Below, piece after piece: positions 32,464 through 41,544 of a stretch of 64,000 nt of DNA. The translations under genes were made by a program, and so were the position numbers. The first letter of the stretch is position 1; each line of letters starts with the position of its first letter. The stretch comes from CAYTLW01 sp964438735 (GTDB lineage Bacteria > Myxococcota_A > UBA9042): positions 9,656 to 73,655 of the forward strand of contig CAYTLW010000027.1 in assembly GCA_964438735.1 (NCBI GenBank), written 5' to 3'. A model generated the notes under the pieces. That model had not been told where the DNA came from. It did not search any database and saw nothing but the letters and a program-made list of their open reading frames with translations.

Positions 32464-33975
32464 ATGAAGCTCAAAGTGTTCACGCTGCACCTGGGCGCCA
32501 AGACCGGCGCATTCGACGACAGCGCGCTGACCTCGTTCCTGGCCGAGCGCGACGTGATCGCGGTCGACGAGCACTTCTTCGTCCACGACGGCGCGCCTCG
32601 CTGGGCGCTCCTGGTCCAGTACCGGGACGAACCCCCTCGCGCTCGCCGTCAGCCCTCCGAGGAGCCCGCTCAAGACTGGCGCGCGGACCTGTCGGCCGGC
32701 GAGGCCGACCTGTTCAGCGCGCTCCGCACCTGGCGCAACAACCGCGCCCGTCGTGACGGTCGGCCCGCATTCGTGCTGTTCACCAACCGCCAGCTTGCGG
32801 CGATCGCCAGGCTCCGCCCCGAGTCACTGGCCGAGCTGGCCACCGTCCCCGGCGTCGGCGAAGCTCGGGTGCGGGACTACGGCGAGAGCGTCCTCGGGGT
32901 CGTGCGCGCCGCCACCGAGCCGCCGCCTGCGACCCCTGCAGGCGAGGGGGGCGACGAGTCCCCGGACGAGGCACAAGCGGTGCCCGCAGGTGACGCCCGG
33001 CCGCCGCCCCGGATCGCCGCCGGGCAAAGGGCTGCCCATCGGCAACCTCACCAGTCAGCACTTCGCCAACCTGCACCTCGGCCTGGTCGATCACCACGTC
33101 CAGTCGCACCTCGGGCTGGGCAGCTGGTGCCGCTACATGGACGACATGCTCCTCTTTGGGGACGATCCCGCTCGGCTGGCCGCCGCCCGCGCCTCGATCA
33201 CCGGGTTCCTGCGCGAGCGGATGCTGCTCGAGTTGCGCCCGCAGGCCTGCCGGTCGGGGCGAGTCGCCGACGGGGTCCCGTTCCTGGGGTTTCGCATCTG
33301 GCCCCACCACGTTCGCCTGGACCGCGCCCGCCGGCTCCGCCTCGGTCGGCGGATACGTTCACTGGCGGCGGTCGGGCAACGTGGAGAGGCCAGCGAGGCC
33401 GAGTTGATCCCGGTGCTCGCTGCGCTGATGGGCTGGGCCGCGCACGGCAGGACGCGCGCGCTGCTCGCCAGCCAGTTGGCCGGCCTCCGGTTCACAATGG
33501 CCCGGTCCTGAGCGACCCGACGCCCAAAGGTCTCAGCGGCAGCGAGACCCCCAGCCCGACCTTCGAACCGAACGGCCTACCAGCCGGGCCGGGGGCACCT
33601 CTCTTCGGCCACGCAGCCTCGCGGCGCGCAACGCTGGCTCGGCGATGGATGGTCACGACCTGTGCGCGGGCGCGGCGTCCGTGGAGACCGCGCACCTGGC
33701 GTCGCCGTGAGCTCGCAGGACGAAAGCCGAGGTTGTTGTTGCGGTTGGCCGGCGTGTTCCTGTTGCGATTCGCCGCACGGCAGTTGCCCGCCGTGTTGTT
33801 CCAGCTGCAGCCCCGGTTGACGCGGTTGGAGCCGCCTGTCCCGTCACCTTGCCGGCAGCGATGTTGGCGCGTGTGGCGGTTCAAGGCAATGAGCGTCTGT
33901 CAGCCAATCCGATCGCCTCCGGCGGTCTGCGGTGCAGCGGCCGTGCAATTGGCGACCGCGACCTCTACATCTTGA
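32464..33975 (+). CDS. HRDC-domain DGR accessory protein; 3' end lost and frame runs through
   Basis: ATG 32464 follows TGGAGG closely. Residues 1-60 (MKLKVFTLHL...FFVHDGAPRWALLVQY) and an HRDC domain at ~75-155 (LFSALRTWRNNRARRDGRPAFVLFTNRQ...VPGVGEARVRDYGE) match the small HRDC accessory proteins that accompany many DGR reverse transcriptases. Homology fades near base 32935. The frame then stays open to 33975 only because it reads the RT segment in the wrong frame, so residues after ~160 are probably not meaningful. The natural stop seems removed by the same deletion that cut the RT. Confidence 0.75.
   Translation: MKLKVFTLHLGAKTGAFDDSALTSFLAERDVIAVDEHFFVHDGAPRWALLVQYRDEPPRARRQPSEEPAQDWRADLSAGEADLFSALRTWRNNRARRDGRPAFVLFTNRQLAAIARLRPESLAELATVPGVGEARVRDYGESVLGVVRAATEPPPATPAGEGGDESPDEAQAVPAGDARPPPRIAAGQRAAHRQPHQSALRQPAPRPGRSPRPVAPRAGQLVPLHGRHAPLWGRSRSAGRRPRLDHRVPARADAARVAPAGLPVGASRRRGPVPGVSHLAPPRSPGPRPPAPPRSADTFTGGGRATWRGQRGRVDPGARCADGLGRARQDARAARQPVGRPPVHNGPVLSDPTPKGLSGSETPSPTFEPNGLPAGPGAPLFGHAASRRATLARRWMVTTCARARRPWRPRTWRRRELAGRKPRLLLRLAGVFLLRFAARQLPAVLFQLQPRLTRLEPPVPSPCRQRCWRVWRFKAMSVCQPIRSPPAVCGAAAVQLATATSTS
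32990..33511 (+). pseudogene. DGR reverse transcriptase, C-terminal half only
   Basis: RT homology begins near 33023 with KGLPIGNLTSQHFANLHLGLVDHHV (RT motif 4), then the catalytic box WCRYMDDMLLF (YMDD at 33134-33145), RT motif 7 VPFLGFRIWPHHV, and an intact thumb-like C terminus to a stop at 33511. The first ~150-200 residues expected of a DGR RT, including the motif 3 catalytic Asp, are missing. The bases upstream belong to the HRDC gene in another frame. A GTG at 32990 is the nearest start. This is either a real deletion pseudogene or a chimeric assembly join. Confidence 0.85.
33712..33836 (-). repeat. DGR template repeat (TR)
   Basis: Read on the minus strand, these 125 nt are rich in AAC triplets at positions that vary in the VR and identical to VR over the last 20 nt. 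TR contains 29 adenines, and 20 differ in VR; only 5 of the 96 other bases differ. A minus-strand frame through it would read as many Asn residues, which is the normal look of a TR and not a protein. It lies in a 453-bp stretch (33512-33964) without other genes and points opposite to the RT and the target. Confidence 0.92.
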
Positions 33976-34689
33976 TCACACCGCCCGGTTTTCCGCCAGC
34001 GCCCTTGTCGATGGTCACAAAGCTGCGCACGGTGCCGCTGTCATGGAGTGCGCCGAGCATCGAGTCGACCAGGCGGAGCGAGGTGATCAGGCTGAAGTTC
34101 TTGAACTCGTCGACGACGGGGTTGTTGAAGATCAGGCTCGAACCCTGGCCCTTGAGGTTCTGGGTCTTGGTCATCTTGGCGAGGCCCACACTGACGGTGG
34201 ACAGGTGGCTGCCCACGGCCCGCAACGCGACATCGCCGACGCCGAAGGTGATCTTGCCGCTGACCTTGCTGAGCATGAGGTCGGTGGTGGTGCCGGACAC
34301 GCCGGAGGGCAGTTCGTCGCCGATGGAGATTCCCGACGGCAGCTCGTCGCCGACGCGAATGCCCAGCGGTCCCACCACGCCGTCGCGAACCAGCAGCTTG
34401 CCGCCCGTATTCTGCACTTGATGATCTTCAGGGCGCTGCCGTCGCCTACCGCCTCGAGGATCTGCGCGCCGCCGATGCCTGCGCTGGTGACGTCGATGAC
34501 CACGCCCGCGCTGGTGACGTCGATAACGACGCCCGCGCTGGTGACGTCGATCACCACGCCCTTGCCGGGATTGGCGTCGAAGATGCTGAGCACCACGCCC
34601 GTGCGGGGGCTGGTGTCGCAGATCTTGTCGACCTTGCCGCCGACCACACCCTTGCCCGGGTTGGCGTCGAAGATGAAGTCGACGCCCAT
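33965..34689 (-). pseudogene. Second part of a broken secreted-protein gene (frameshifted)
   Basis: The frame from ATG 34687-34689 (MGVDFIFDANPGKGVVGGKV) carries repeats FDANPGKGVV and VVIDVTSAG and continues in frame to near 34417. There it must shift by one base to continue as VQNTGGKLLVRDGVVGPLG...GDELPSGISIGDELPSG and end at 33965. The reading frame of 34696-35037 is the same as the first part here, separated by a TAG and two codons. Hence one ~360-residue secreted protein with two lesions is likely. I do not recognise the family. It points towards the TR. Confidence 0.65.
34485..34560. repeat. 27-bp tandem repeat, about 2.8 copies
   Basis: Units of ggtgacgtcgatNacNacgc plus cgcgct repeat with period 27 and encode VVIDVTSAG on the minus strand. 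The period keeps frame, so the array could expand or contract without a frameshift. Confidence 0.85.
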
Positions 34690-34695
34690 GGTGGC

Positions 34696-35037
34696 CTACA
34701 ACGCGGTACTCTGGCCGCCGCCGATGACGATGGGCGCAGACACGCCAGCCGCCGGCAGCTCGAACGCCACCCGGTCATCCGCCGAGATCATGCGCAGCAC
34801 GTCTTTGCGCACATCGATGGCGACGCTGTCACCGACCAGCACGGCGACCTCGTCGGCGGACTGCTTGACGATGACCTTCGTGGCGTCCTTGGCGAGCTGG
34901 TACTTGTCGACGATGACATCGCAGTCGCCCTTCTTGCAGCTCTTGATGTTGTCGCCCGGCATGACCTTGTTCTGCGCGAGCGATGCCGTCGCGGCGAAGA
35001 CGAGCATGGCGGTGATGGAAAGGGTGAGTGACCGCAT
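34696..35037 (-). CDS. Secreted protein, N-terminal part (ends at an in-frame TAG)
   Basis: The 113-residue product starts with a clear signal peptide (SLTLSITAMLVFAATASLAQ) and continues with CKKGDCDVIVDKYQLAKDA and a beta-rich stretch rich in VLVGDSVAIDV. It ends at TAG 34696-34698. The frame resumes two codons later at ATG 34687-34689, so this may be the front of a longer protein cut by a nonsense change, or a separate small gene. Family not recognised. Confidence 0.65.
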   Translation of the reverse strand: MRSLTLSITAMLVFAATASLAQNKVMPGDNIKSCKKGDCDVIVDKYQLAKDATKVIVKQSADEVAVLVGDSVAIDVRKDVLRMISADDRVAFELPAAGVSAPIVIGGGQSTAL

Positions 35038-35281
35038 GCGATGCCTCCTCAGGATTGGCCCGAGCGGGGTTGGTCGATGAGGAGCACGATGCTGGGGACT
35101 TGCGGTGCCCGATATGTCGGGCAGAGCAAGATTGGGAGCGCCTGCGCGTCATGTCAACGGCTTTGCGTAGTTGCCAACCTGGCAGTGCGATACCGCACCC
35201 GGGAAGCGGTCGCAACGCTGGCCTTGCCGCGCGACAGTCAGGTAGGGTTCGAGGGCGCACCGGAGCCTGGAGGTCAACATC

Positions 35282-37441
35282 ATGTGGAAGTCACAGCGTC
35301 ACCTGACGACGGCAATCACTCTCACCATCGTCGGACTTGTTGCCTCGACAGCCTTGGCCCAGGTCCCGACCACCACCCAGGTCATCGGCGCGCTCACCGG
35401 CCCCGCTGGCGGACCGGCCACCGACGGCGACTACACCATGACGTTCTCGCTCTACGCCAAGGCCATCGGCGGCAAGGCGACCTGGCTCGAGGGTCCGGTC
35501 AAGATCAGCGTCAAGAACGGTCGCTTCGTGCACGAGTTGGGCAAGCTGGTGCCGTTGAAGGCGGCGGTCCTCAACAGCGGCTCCGCATCCTGGTTCGGCG
35601 TCGCCATCGCCGGCGAGCCCGAGCTGCCACGCTCGCCTGTGCAGAGCGCATTCTTCGCCCGCCGCGCCGGCGTGGCCAGCGCCGTGGATTGCACCGGCTG
35701 CCTGACCGGCTCGCAGGTCGGCTTCACCTACGCGGGCAGCAAGACCAAAGGCGGGGCGGCGGAGAAAGCCCTGGACCTGGCCTGCACCGGCTGCGTCTCG
35801 GTGGCCGAGTTGAAGATCGACGCCGACCTGGACCTGGGCGGCCAGGCCCTCAAAGCCAAGAAGGTGGTCGCCTCCGAAGTCGCCGCCGGCACCGTGTCGG
35901 CCAACTCCTTCGTGGGCGACGGCAGCAAGCTCACCGGCATCAAGACGCCCGCCGGCACGTGCGCCAAGGCCGGCCAGGTGGTCAAGGGCATCGACCCGAC
36001 CGGCAAGCTCATCTGCGTGGCCGCCATGGATCCAAGCGCCCTGCCGTCCGATGGCCTCGACGAGATCTCTGGCGGCCTGCTGACCAACGAGTTCGTGCAC
36101 ACCATCTCCTCGGCCAAACCGATGCCCATCCCAGACAACAACCCCACCGGCGTGGGCGGCGAGCTGAACTTCCCCGACGTGGGCGTGGCCAAGAAGCTGA
36201 CCGTGACCGTCAAGCTGAAGAACTCCAACGTCGCCAACGTGGCCGTGCACCTGTACGACCCCAACAACGTCAAGTACGTGCTCTACAACAAGGGCGGCAA
36301 GGGCAACTCGCTGAGCGGCACCTGGCCGGCGCCCGACAAGACCATCAGCGGCGACCTGGGCACCTGGGTCGGCAAGAACCCCAAGGGCAAGTGGCGCCTG
36401 GTGGTCATCGACGACAAGTTCTTCAACAACAAGGACGACGGTCAGGTGGACTCCTGGTCGGTCTCGTCCCTGAGCGTCTCCAACGGTCAGGTCGAGGCGA
36501 CCAAAGATTTGCTGGTCAGCGGCCTGCTCAAGGCCAATGGCGGACTGCTCTACAAAGTCGCTGCCAAGGAGCCGGTCAAGTGCACCCCGGCGCTTTCTGG
36601 ATACACCTACTTCGACAGCACCACCAAGGCCCTGCGCATCTGCAATGGCAGCAGCTTCTATTCCCTGTACCTGGTCCTGCCGGGCAGCAAGGAGAACCCC
36701 ATCTCCAGCTGCAAGGAGCTGCTCGACCAGGCGCCGCAGACCAAGACCGGCGTGTACTGGCTCGACACCGACGGTCCGGGAAGCAACTCGCCCGCCTTCG
36801 AGGCCTATTGCGACATGGATACCGACGGCGGCGGCTGGACTCTGCTCGGAACGGTTTCGGGCGCGGACGCCAACAACTGGAACACCGAAAAGGGCTACTG
36901 GGCCGACACCAAGCTGCTGGGCAAGATCAGCGCGCCCTGGCTCGACTACAAGTCGCAGGCCTGGGTCTCGTTGCCCATCGCAAAATCCGAGATCCTCTTC
37001 CAGCGACGCTATGCCGGTAGCGTGCGCTCCCGAACCATCCTGGCGACCGCCTGCCAGGGCGGCAAGTCCACCTTCAAGGACCTGTTCACCACCTGGAACA
37101 CCTCCATCAAGTGCGGCCTGGGCTCGATCAACGTGATCCAGAAGCCCAAGGACGCCAGCGGCATCTCCGGGTCCAGCTACGTCGAAGGGTCGTCCGACGG
37201 CCTGGGCGGTTCGAGCACCAACGGCTGGTGCTGGAATGGCGGCGACAGCAACTCCAACATCTTCAAGGGTCACGCCGGCTGGAATCAGAAGGGCTACAAC
37301 TGCTACGCCTCGGGCCACCTGGGCTACATCGCTGTGTGGTCCAAGAGCAGCAGTCAGTACAAGAAGACCGATATCGATGGTACCAACTGGCTGTACAATA
37401 CGAGCTACGGCAAGACCGAGATCTCGTTCTTTGCTCGGTAG
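35282..37441 (+). CDS. Secreted surface protein: P domain and fibrinogen-like C-terminal domain
   Basis: A GGAGG box precedes the ATG. The 719 residues hold a signal peptide, an N-terminal module shared with 25495-27801 (GALTGPAGGPATDGDYTMTFSLY and two xCTGC motifs), and a P domain (KPMPIPDNNPTGVGGELNF...GKWRLVVIDDKFFNNKDDG). The C terminus resembles fibrinogen-related domains: SCKELLDQAPQTKTGVYWLD, AFEAYCDMDTDGGGWTLL, then a Trp/Gly/Asn-rich end. Fibrinogen-type domains usually bind sugars or acetylated ligands. A surface recognition role is inferred. Confidence 0.87.
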   Translation: MWKSQRHLTTAITLTIVGLVASTALAQVPTTTQVIGALTGPAGGPATDGDYTMTFSLYAKAIGGKATWLEGPVKISVKNGRFVHELGKLVPLKAAVLNSGSASWFGVAIAGEPELPRSPVQSAFFARRAGVASAVDCTGCLTGSQVGFTYAGSKTKGGAAEKALDLACTGCVSVAELKIDADLDLGGQALKAKKVVASEVAAGTVSANSFVGDGSKLTGIKTPAGTCAKAGQVVKGIDPTGKLICVAAMDPSALPSDGLDEISGGLLTNEFVHTISSAKPMPIPDNNPTGVGGELNFPDVGVAKKLTVTVKLKNSNVANVAVHLYDPNNVKYVLYNKGGKGNSLSGTWPAPDKTISGDLGTWVGKNPKGKWRLVVIDDKFFNNKDDGQVDSWSVSSLSVSNGQVEATKDLLVSGLLKANGGLLYKVAAKEPVKCTPALSGYTYFDSTTKALRICNGSSFYSLYLVLPGSKENPISSCKELLDQAPQTKTGVYWLDTDGPGSNSPAFEAYCDMDTDGGGWTLLGTVSGADANNWNTEKGYWADTKLLGKISAPWLDYKSQAWVSLPIAKSEILFQRRYAGSVRSRTILATACQGGKSTFKDLFTTWNTSIKCGLGSINVIQKPKDASGISGSSYVEGSSDGLGGSSTNGWCWNGGDSNSNIFKGHAGWNQKGYNCYASGHLGYIAVWSKSSSQYKKTDIDGTNWLYNTSYGKTEISFFAR

Positions 37442-37549
37442 GTTGATGGCGGCAGATGGGGGTCGTGGCGAGGTAGCCGCAGGGGTTCGCGCAAAGACGC
37501 CAAGATGCACGGAGGGCCGGGCGGCAGTTCGACGGCCCGATCATGACGT

Positions 37550-38910
<1,361 letters not shown>

Positions 38911-38914
<4 letters not shown>

Positions 38915-39858
38915 GCCGCTGCCTCCGTCTGTGCGGCCGCCGGAAGCTCCAGGCGGAAGACGGCGCCGCCAGCGTTGGCGGATTGGTGTCTCAGACTGCC
39001 GCCGTGGGCCTCGGCGATGCGCGACGCCATGGCCAGACCCAGCCCGGTCCCGCGCGCCTTGGAGGTGACGAAGGGCTCGAAGATCTGGGCCCCCAACTCG
39101 GCGTCGATGCCCGGCCCGTCATCGCGTACCTCGAGCCAGGCAGTGTCGCCAGCAGCGCCCATGACCACCTGCACTTGCCCATCTTCCCCGGTCGCTTCGG
39201 CTGCGTTGACCAGCAGACCAAGCACCAGCTGCACCAGCGTATCCCGGTCGCCATCCACCACCGCGTCACCGTTGCGCCTCAACTGACGCCCCTGCAGGTG
39301 CTCGGCTGCGAGCGCAGTCGCCGCTTCGGCCACCTCGTCCAGCTCGCAGCGATGTCGTTGCGGGGTCACCGGGCGGGCGTAATCCAGGATCGCGCCGACG
39401 AAGGCGTCGAGGCGATCCACCTCGTCGCTGATGAAGCCGCAGACCCTCCGCTGGTCGGTGGCGTCTCGCGGTAAGCCCTCGGCAATGAGCGACGCCGACG
39501 AGCGGATCACACCCAGCGGATTGCGCACCTCGTGCGCCACCCCCGCCGCCATGCGCCCCAGGGAGGCCAGCTTCTCGGCCTGCACCAGCTCCCGCCGGCT
39601 GGCCTCCAGCGCCGCCATCTGCTCACGAATCGTCGCCGCGTCCTGGCGCAGCCGCCGTCGTGCGGCCAGCAGGTACCCCACCATCCAACCAAAGACGCCA
39701 TATCCAAGACTGAAATAGATGGTCACCGGCAGGAAGACGTCGGTATCCCCCGCCTGCATGGTCACGCCGAACGCGGCGAACATCAGCGTATCGGCGATGC
39801 CCACCGCGAGCCCGGCCGCGGCGCCGATCCAGGGCCATTTCTTATGCGAACGCGTCAT
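38911..39858 (-). CDS. Sensor histidine kinase
   Basis: The ATG at 39856-39858 follows a GGAG box and gives 315 residues. Two membrane helices (WIGAAAGLAVGIADTLMFAA, VTIYFSLGYGVFGWMVGYLL) with a very short outer loop precede a coiled coil and the dimerisation box with His109 (AGVAHEVRNPLGVIRSS). The ATP-binding domain has N box LVNAAEATGE, DDGPGID and GTGLGLAMA. With almost no periplasmic sensor it may sense a membrane or cytoplasmic signal. It is coupled to the NtrC-type regulator (ATGA). Confidence 0.94.
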
Positions 39859-39984
39859 GCCTGCTCCGCCCGTCCACTGCTTTCGGGCCCTCGCGATACC
39901 TGCCAAGCATCCTGCAACGAATCATCCTGCAACAAGCGGGCCAGCCGGCCAAGCGTGCGCCTGCCCACAAACCGGCCGCAGCAG

Positions 39985-40012
39985 GCGTTGCAGATCCGCA
40001 ACGCCGCGTTGC
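39985..40012. promoter_or_regulatory. Palindromic activator sites upstream of the sigma-54 promoter
   Basis: GCGTTGCAGATCCGCAACGC (39985-40004) is an inverted repeat with perfect 7-bp arms. The second arm pairs again with GCGTTGC at 40006-40012, giving three half-sites. Related TGCAAC boxes occur at 39911-39917 and 39926-39932. The sites sit 55-80 bp upstream of the -24/-12 promoter, the usual distance for NtrC-type activators. They are probably bound by the adjacent regulator. Confidence 0.65.
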
Positions 40013-40066
40013 AGACGCACCTCGTCGCCAGGACCTGGATCGCGTGATTTCAGGCAGTTGCCAGGC

Positions 40067-40082
40067 TGGCACGGCCGTTGCT
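40067..40082 (+). promoter_or_regulatory. Sigma-54 promoter
   Basis: TGGCACGGCCGTTGCT matches the consensus TGGCACG-N4-TTGCW at every fixed position, with correct spacing between the GG (-24) and GC (-12). Transcription should start near 40093, giving a leader of about 40 nt before the ATG at 40131. Confidence 0.88.
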
Positions 40083-40130
40083 CCTCTACCCGGACAACCG
40101 CGGCAACGCCGCCTCAACAAGGAGAGAGAG

Positions 40131-40463
40131 ATGAGCAAGATGCAGATGATTCTGGCCCTGGTCCTGGTCGACTTCGCCGCCTTCACGGGCTGGACGATCT
40201 ACAACGAGGGCATCGTCGACGCCTTCGCCTTCCTCGGTGAGCACCTGTGGACCATGCAGGTGGGCATCGACCTGGTCCTGGCCATCACGTTCATCACCGT
40301 GTGGATGTGGCGCGACGCCCGCAAGCGCGGTGTGAACCCGATCCCATGGGTCCTGTTGACCGTGGTGACAGGCTCTCTCGGCTGGCTCACCTACCTGGTC
40401 GCGCGTCCGGGTGAGGAGAAGGTATTTGGTGGCGAGCGTCGGGCGGTTGCGCTGGCGGGGTAG
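40131..40463 (+). CDS. Small three-helix membrane protein (DUF2834-like), sigma-54 controlled
   Basis: The ATG at 40131 follows AAGGAGAG. The 110-residue product has three hydrophobic helices (MILALVLVDFAAFTGWTIY, MQVGIDLVLAITFITVWMW, PWVLLTVVTGSLGWLTYLVA) separated by short loops, with WRDARKRGVNP after the second. The pattern resembles DUF2834 membrane proteins, whose role is unknown. It is the only gene placed to be driven by the perfect -24/-12 promoter, so it is the likely main output of the adjacent two-component system. Confidence 0.82.
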   Translation: MSKMQMILALVLVDFAAFTGWTIYNEGIVDAFAFLGEHLWTMQVGIDLVLAITFITVWMWRDARKRGVNPIPWVLLTVVTGSLGWLTYLVARPGEEKVFGGERRAVALAG

Positions 40464-40494
40464 CTGTACCGTGGTCGTGACCGTGCCGGTGCCT

Positions 40495-41544
40495 CTACCA
40501 ATCCGGCTCCGTCGCGTCGGCTCGCTCCCGGTCGACCGTGCCCGCCGTCGGCATTTGTGCTCGCAGCTTTGCCGGCAGCGCGCGAAGCACTTCCTGGTCG
40601 AATGCAAGTGCAAGGTGTGTCTGACAGAGCTCGACGACCGCCATCGCCTGGGCCGCGTCACGCCTGGCCTTGACGGGATCGCGCTCCGGCTGGTCCGACA
40701 GCCACAACTTGTGCAACGCAAACGCCCTTGGATCGACGGTCACCAGGCGAACCGGGTAGCCATCTGCGCCCATGGCCACCTCTTCGAAGCGAGGCGCGTT
40801 GATCAGCCACTGCAATCCGTGGATCGGGGAGCCACGCAGATCGTCGGCTCTCTCGCCGATCATGTCGCGCTTTGCCGGTGCGAAGAAGACGCGATCCTGG
40901 GGTCGGATCAGGTCTACCCAGAAGCCATCGGCGTTGAACGCCCTGAAGTCGGTGGGACCGCGGGTCTGGAAGCTTCGGTCGGTACGTTGCAGCAGTCCCA
41001 ACACGCCTTCACGTCGGACCTCCGGCAGGACCAGCGCCAGCCGCTGACGAGCGTCCCAGAGCAAGTCCGCATCGCCAGTGGCCAGCAGACCGCCATCAAG
41101 GAATACGCCCGCGCGGCTCTCGTAGCAGAACAGGGCGTTTGTCCCGATCAGCAACAGGTGCTGGCCGAGCAGACGCTGCCGGTCCAGTCGTCGCATGATG
41201 CGGGCGGTGATGCGTGGGATGCGTCCCAGCCGGAGCGCACGATTGACCGGCGCCATTTCATCCAGACGCGCCGCCAACCGCGCCAACTCGGCCTTGCTCT
41301 TGTCGCGCCCCTCGTGGAAAGCCTGCCAGATCAGTTCGGTCTCGTCGCTGCGGCGCCCCAGCGACCGCTCTCGCTTGCCGATCTTGCGGTGCAGGTAGTC
41401 GCGCCCCTTGCGGCTCAACCAGCGCATGCTTCCACGGTATCTTCGGTACCGCTCGATATCTGCGCTTCGCCAGGCCTCGAATACCTGCCGGGCATCCACC
41501 AACTGGCGCCCTTGCTCTTCTGATAACTCTGTGGACGAAATCAT
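40495..41544 (-). CDS. Nucleotidyltransferase-fold protein (GSU2403-like)
   Basis: The 349-residue protein has a Lys/Arg-rich helical N terminus and a nucleotidyltransferase core with LLLIGTNALFCYESRAGV and the acidic pair in LATGDADLLWD. A later region with FWVDLIRPQDR and RAFALHKLWLS follows. This matches the pattern of the GSU2403 family (NTP_transf_8), whose substrate is unknown; related folds include AbiEii-type toxins. The ATG directly abuts an inverted repeat and has no clear ribosome binding site. The gene stands alone with its own promoter. Confidence 0.82.
   Translation of the reverse strand: MISSTELSEEQGRQLVDARQVFEAWRSADIERYRRYRGSMRWLSRKGRDYLHRKIGKRERSLGRRSDETELIWQAFHEGRDKSKAELARLAARLDEMAPVNRALRLGRIPRITARIMRRLDRQRLLGQHLLLIGTNALFCYESRAGVFLDGGLLATGDADLLWDARQRLALVLPEVRREGVLGLLQRTDRSFQTRGPTDFRAFNADGFWVDLIRPQDRVFFAPAKRDMIGERADDLRGSPIHGLQWLINAPRFEEVAMGADGYPVRLVTVDPRAFALHKLWLSDQPERDPVKARRDAAQAMAVVELCQTHLALAFDQEVLRALPAKLRAQMPTAGTVDRERADATEPDW

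Larger units (their letters stand above)
29916..33836. mobile_element. Diversity-generating retroelement (target, HRDC accessory gene, RT remnant, TR)
   Basis: All four hallmark parts are present within 4 kb: a C-type-lectin target gene with a VR at its 3' end, an HRDC accessory gene of the DGR type, a reverse transcriptase with RYMDD, and an adenine-rich TR matching the VR. DGRs copy TR RNA with adenine-specific errors and install the cDNA in VR. The RT is N-terminally truncated and the TR is inverted relative to the rest, so present activity is doubtful unless another RT acts in trans or the assembly is wrong here. Confidence 0.9.

Noticed and set aside
33492..33884. Minus-strand open frame reading an Asn-rich protein across 33712-33836
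   Set aside because: The Asn codons are the AAC triplets of the DGR template repeat; there is no ribosome binding site, and the flanking parts have no protein-like composition. It is a non-coding template.
34485..34560. 27-bp repeats considered as CRISPR or iterons
   Set aside because: They are back-to-back without spacers, encode VVIDVTSAG in frame with the surrounding protein, and show no replication genes nearby.
35291..37510. A 739-codon minus-strand open frame opposite the P-domain/fibrinogen-like gene
   Set aside because: No domain, signal peptide or start site is evident; the plus-strand frame has all three.
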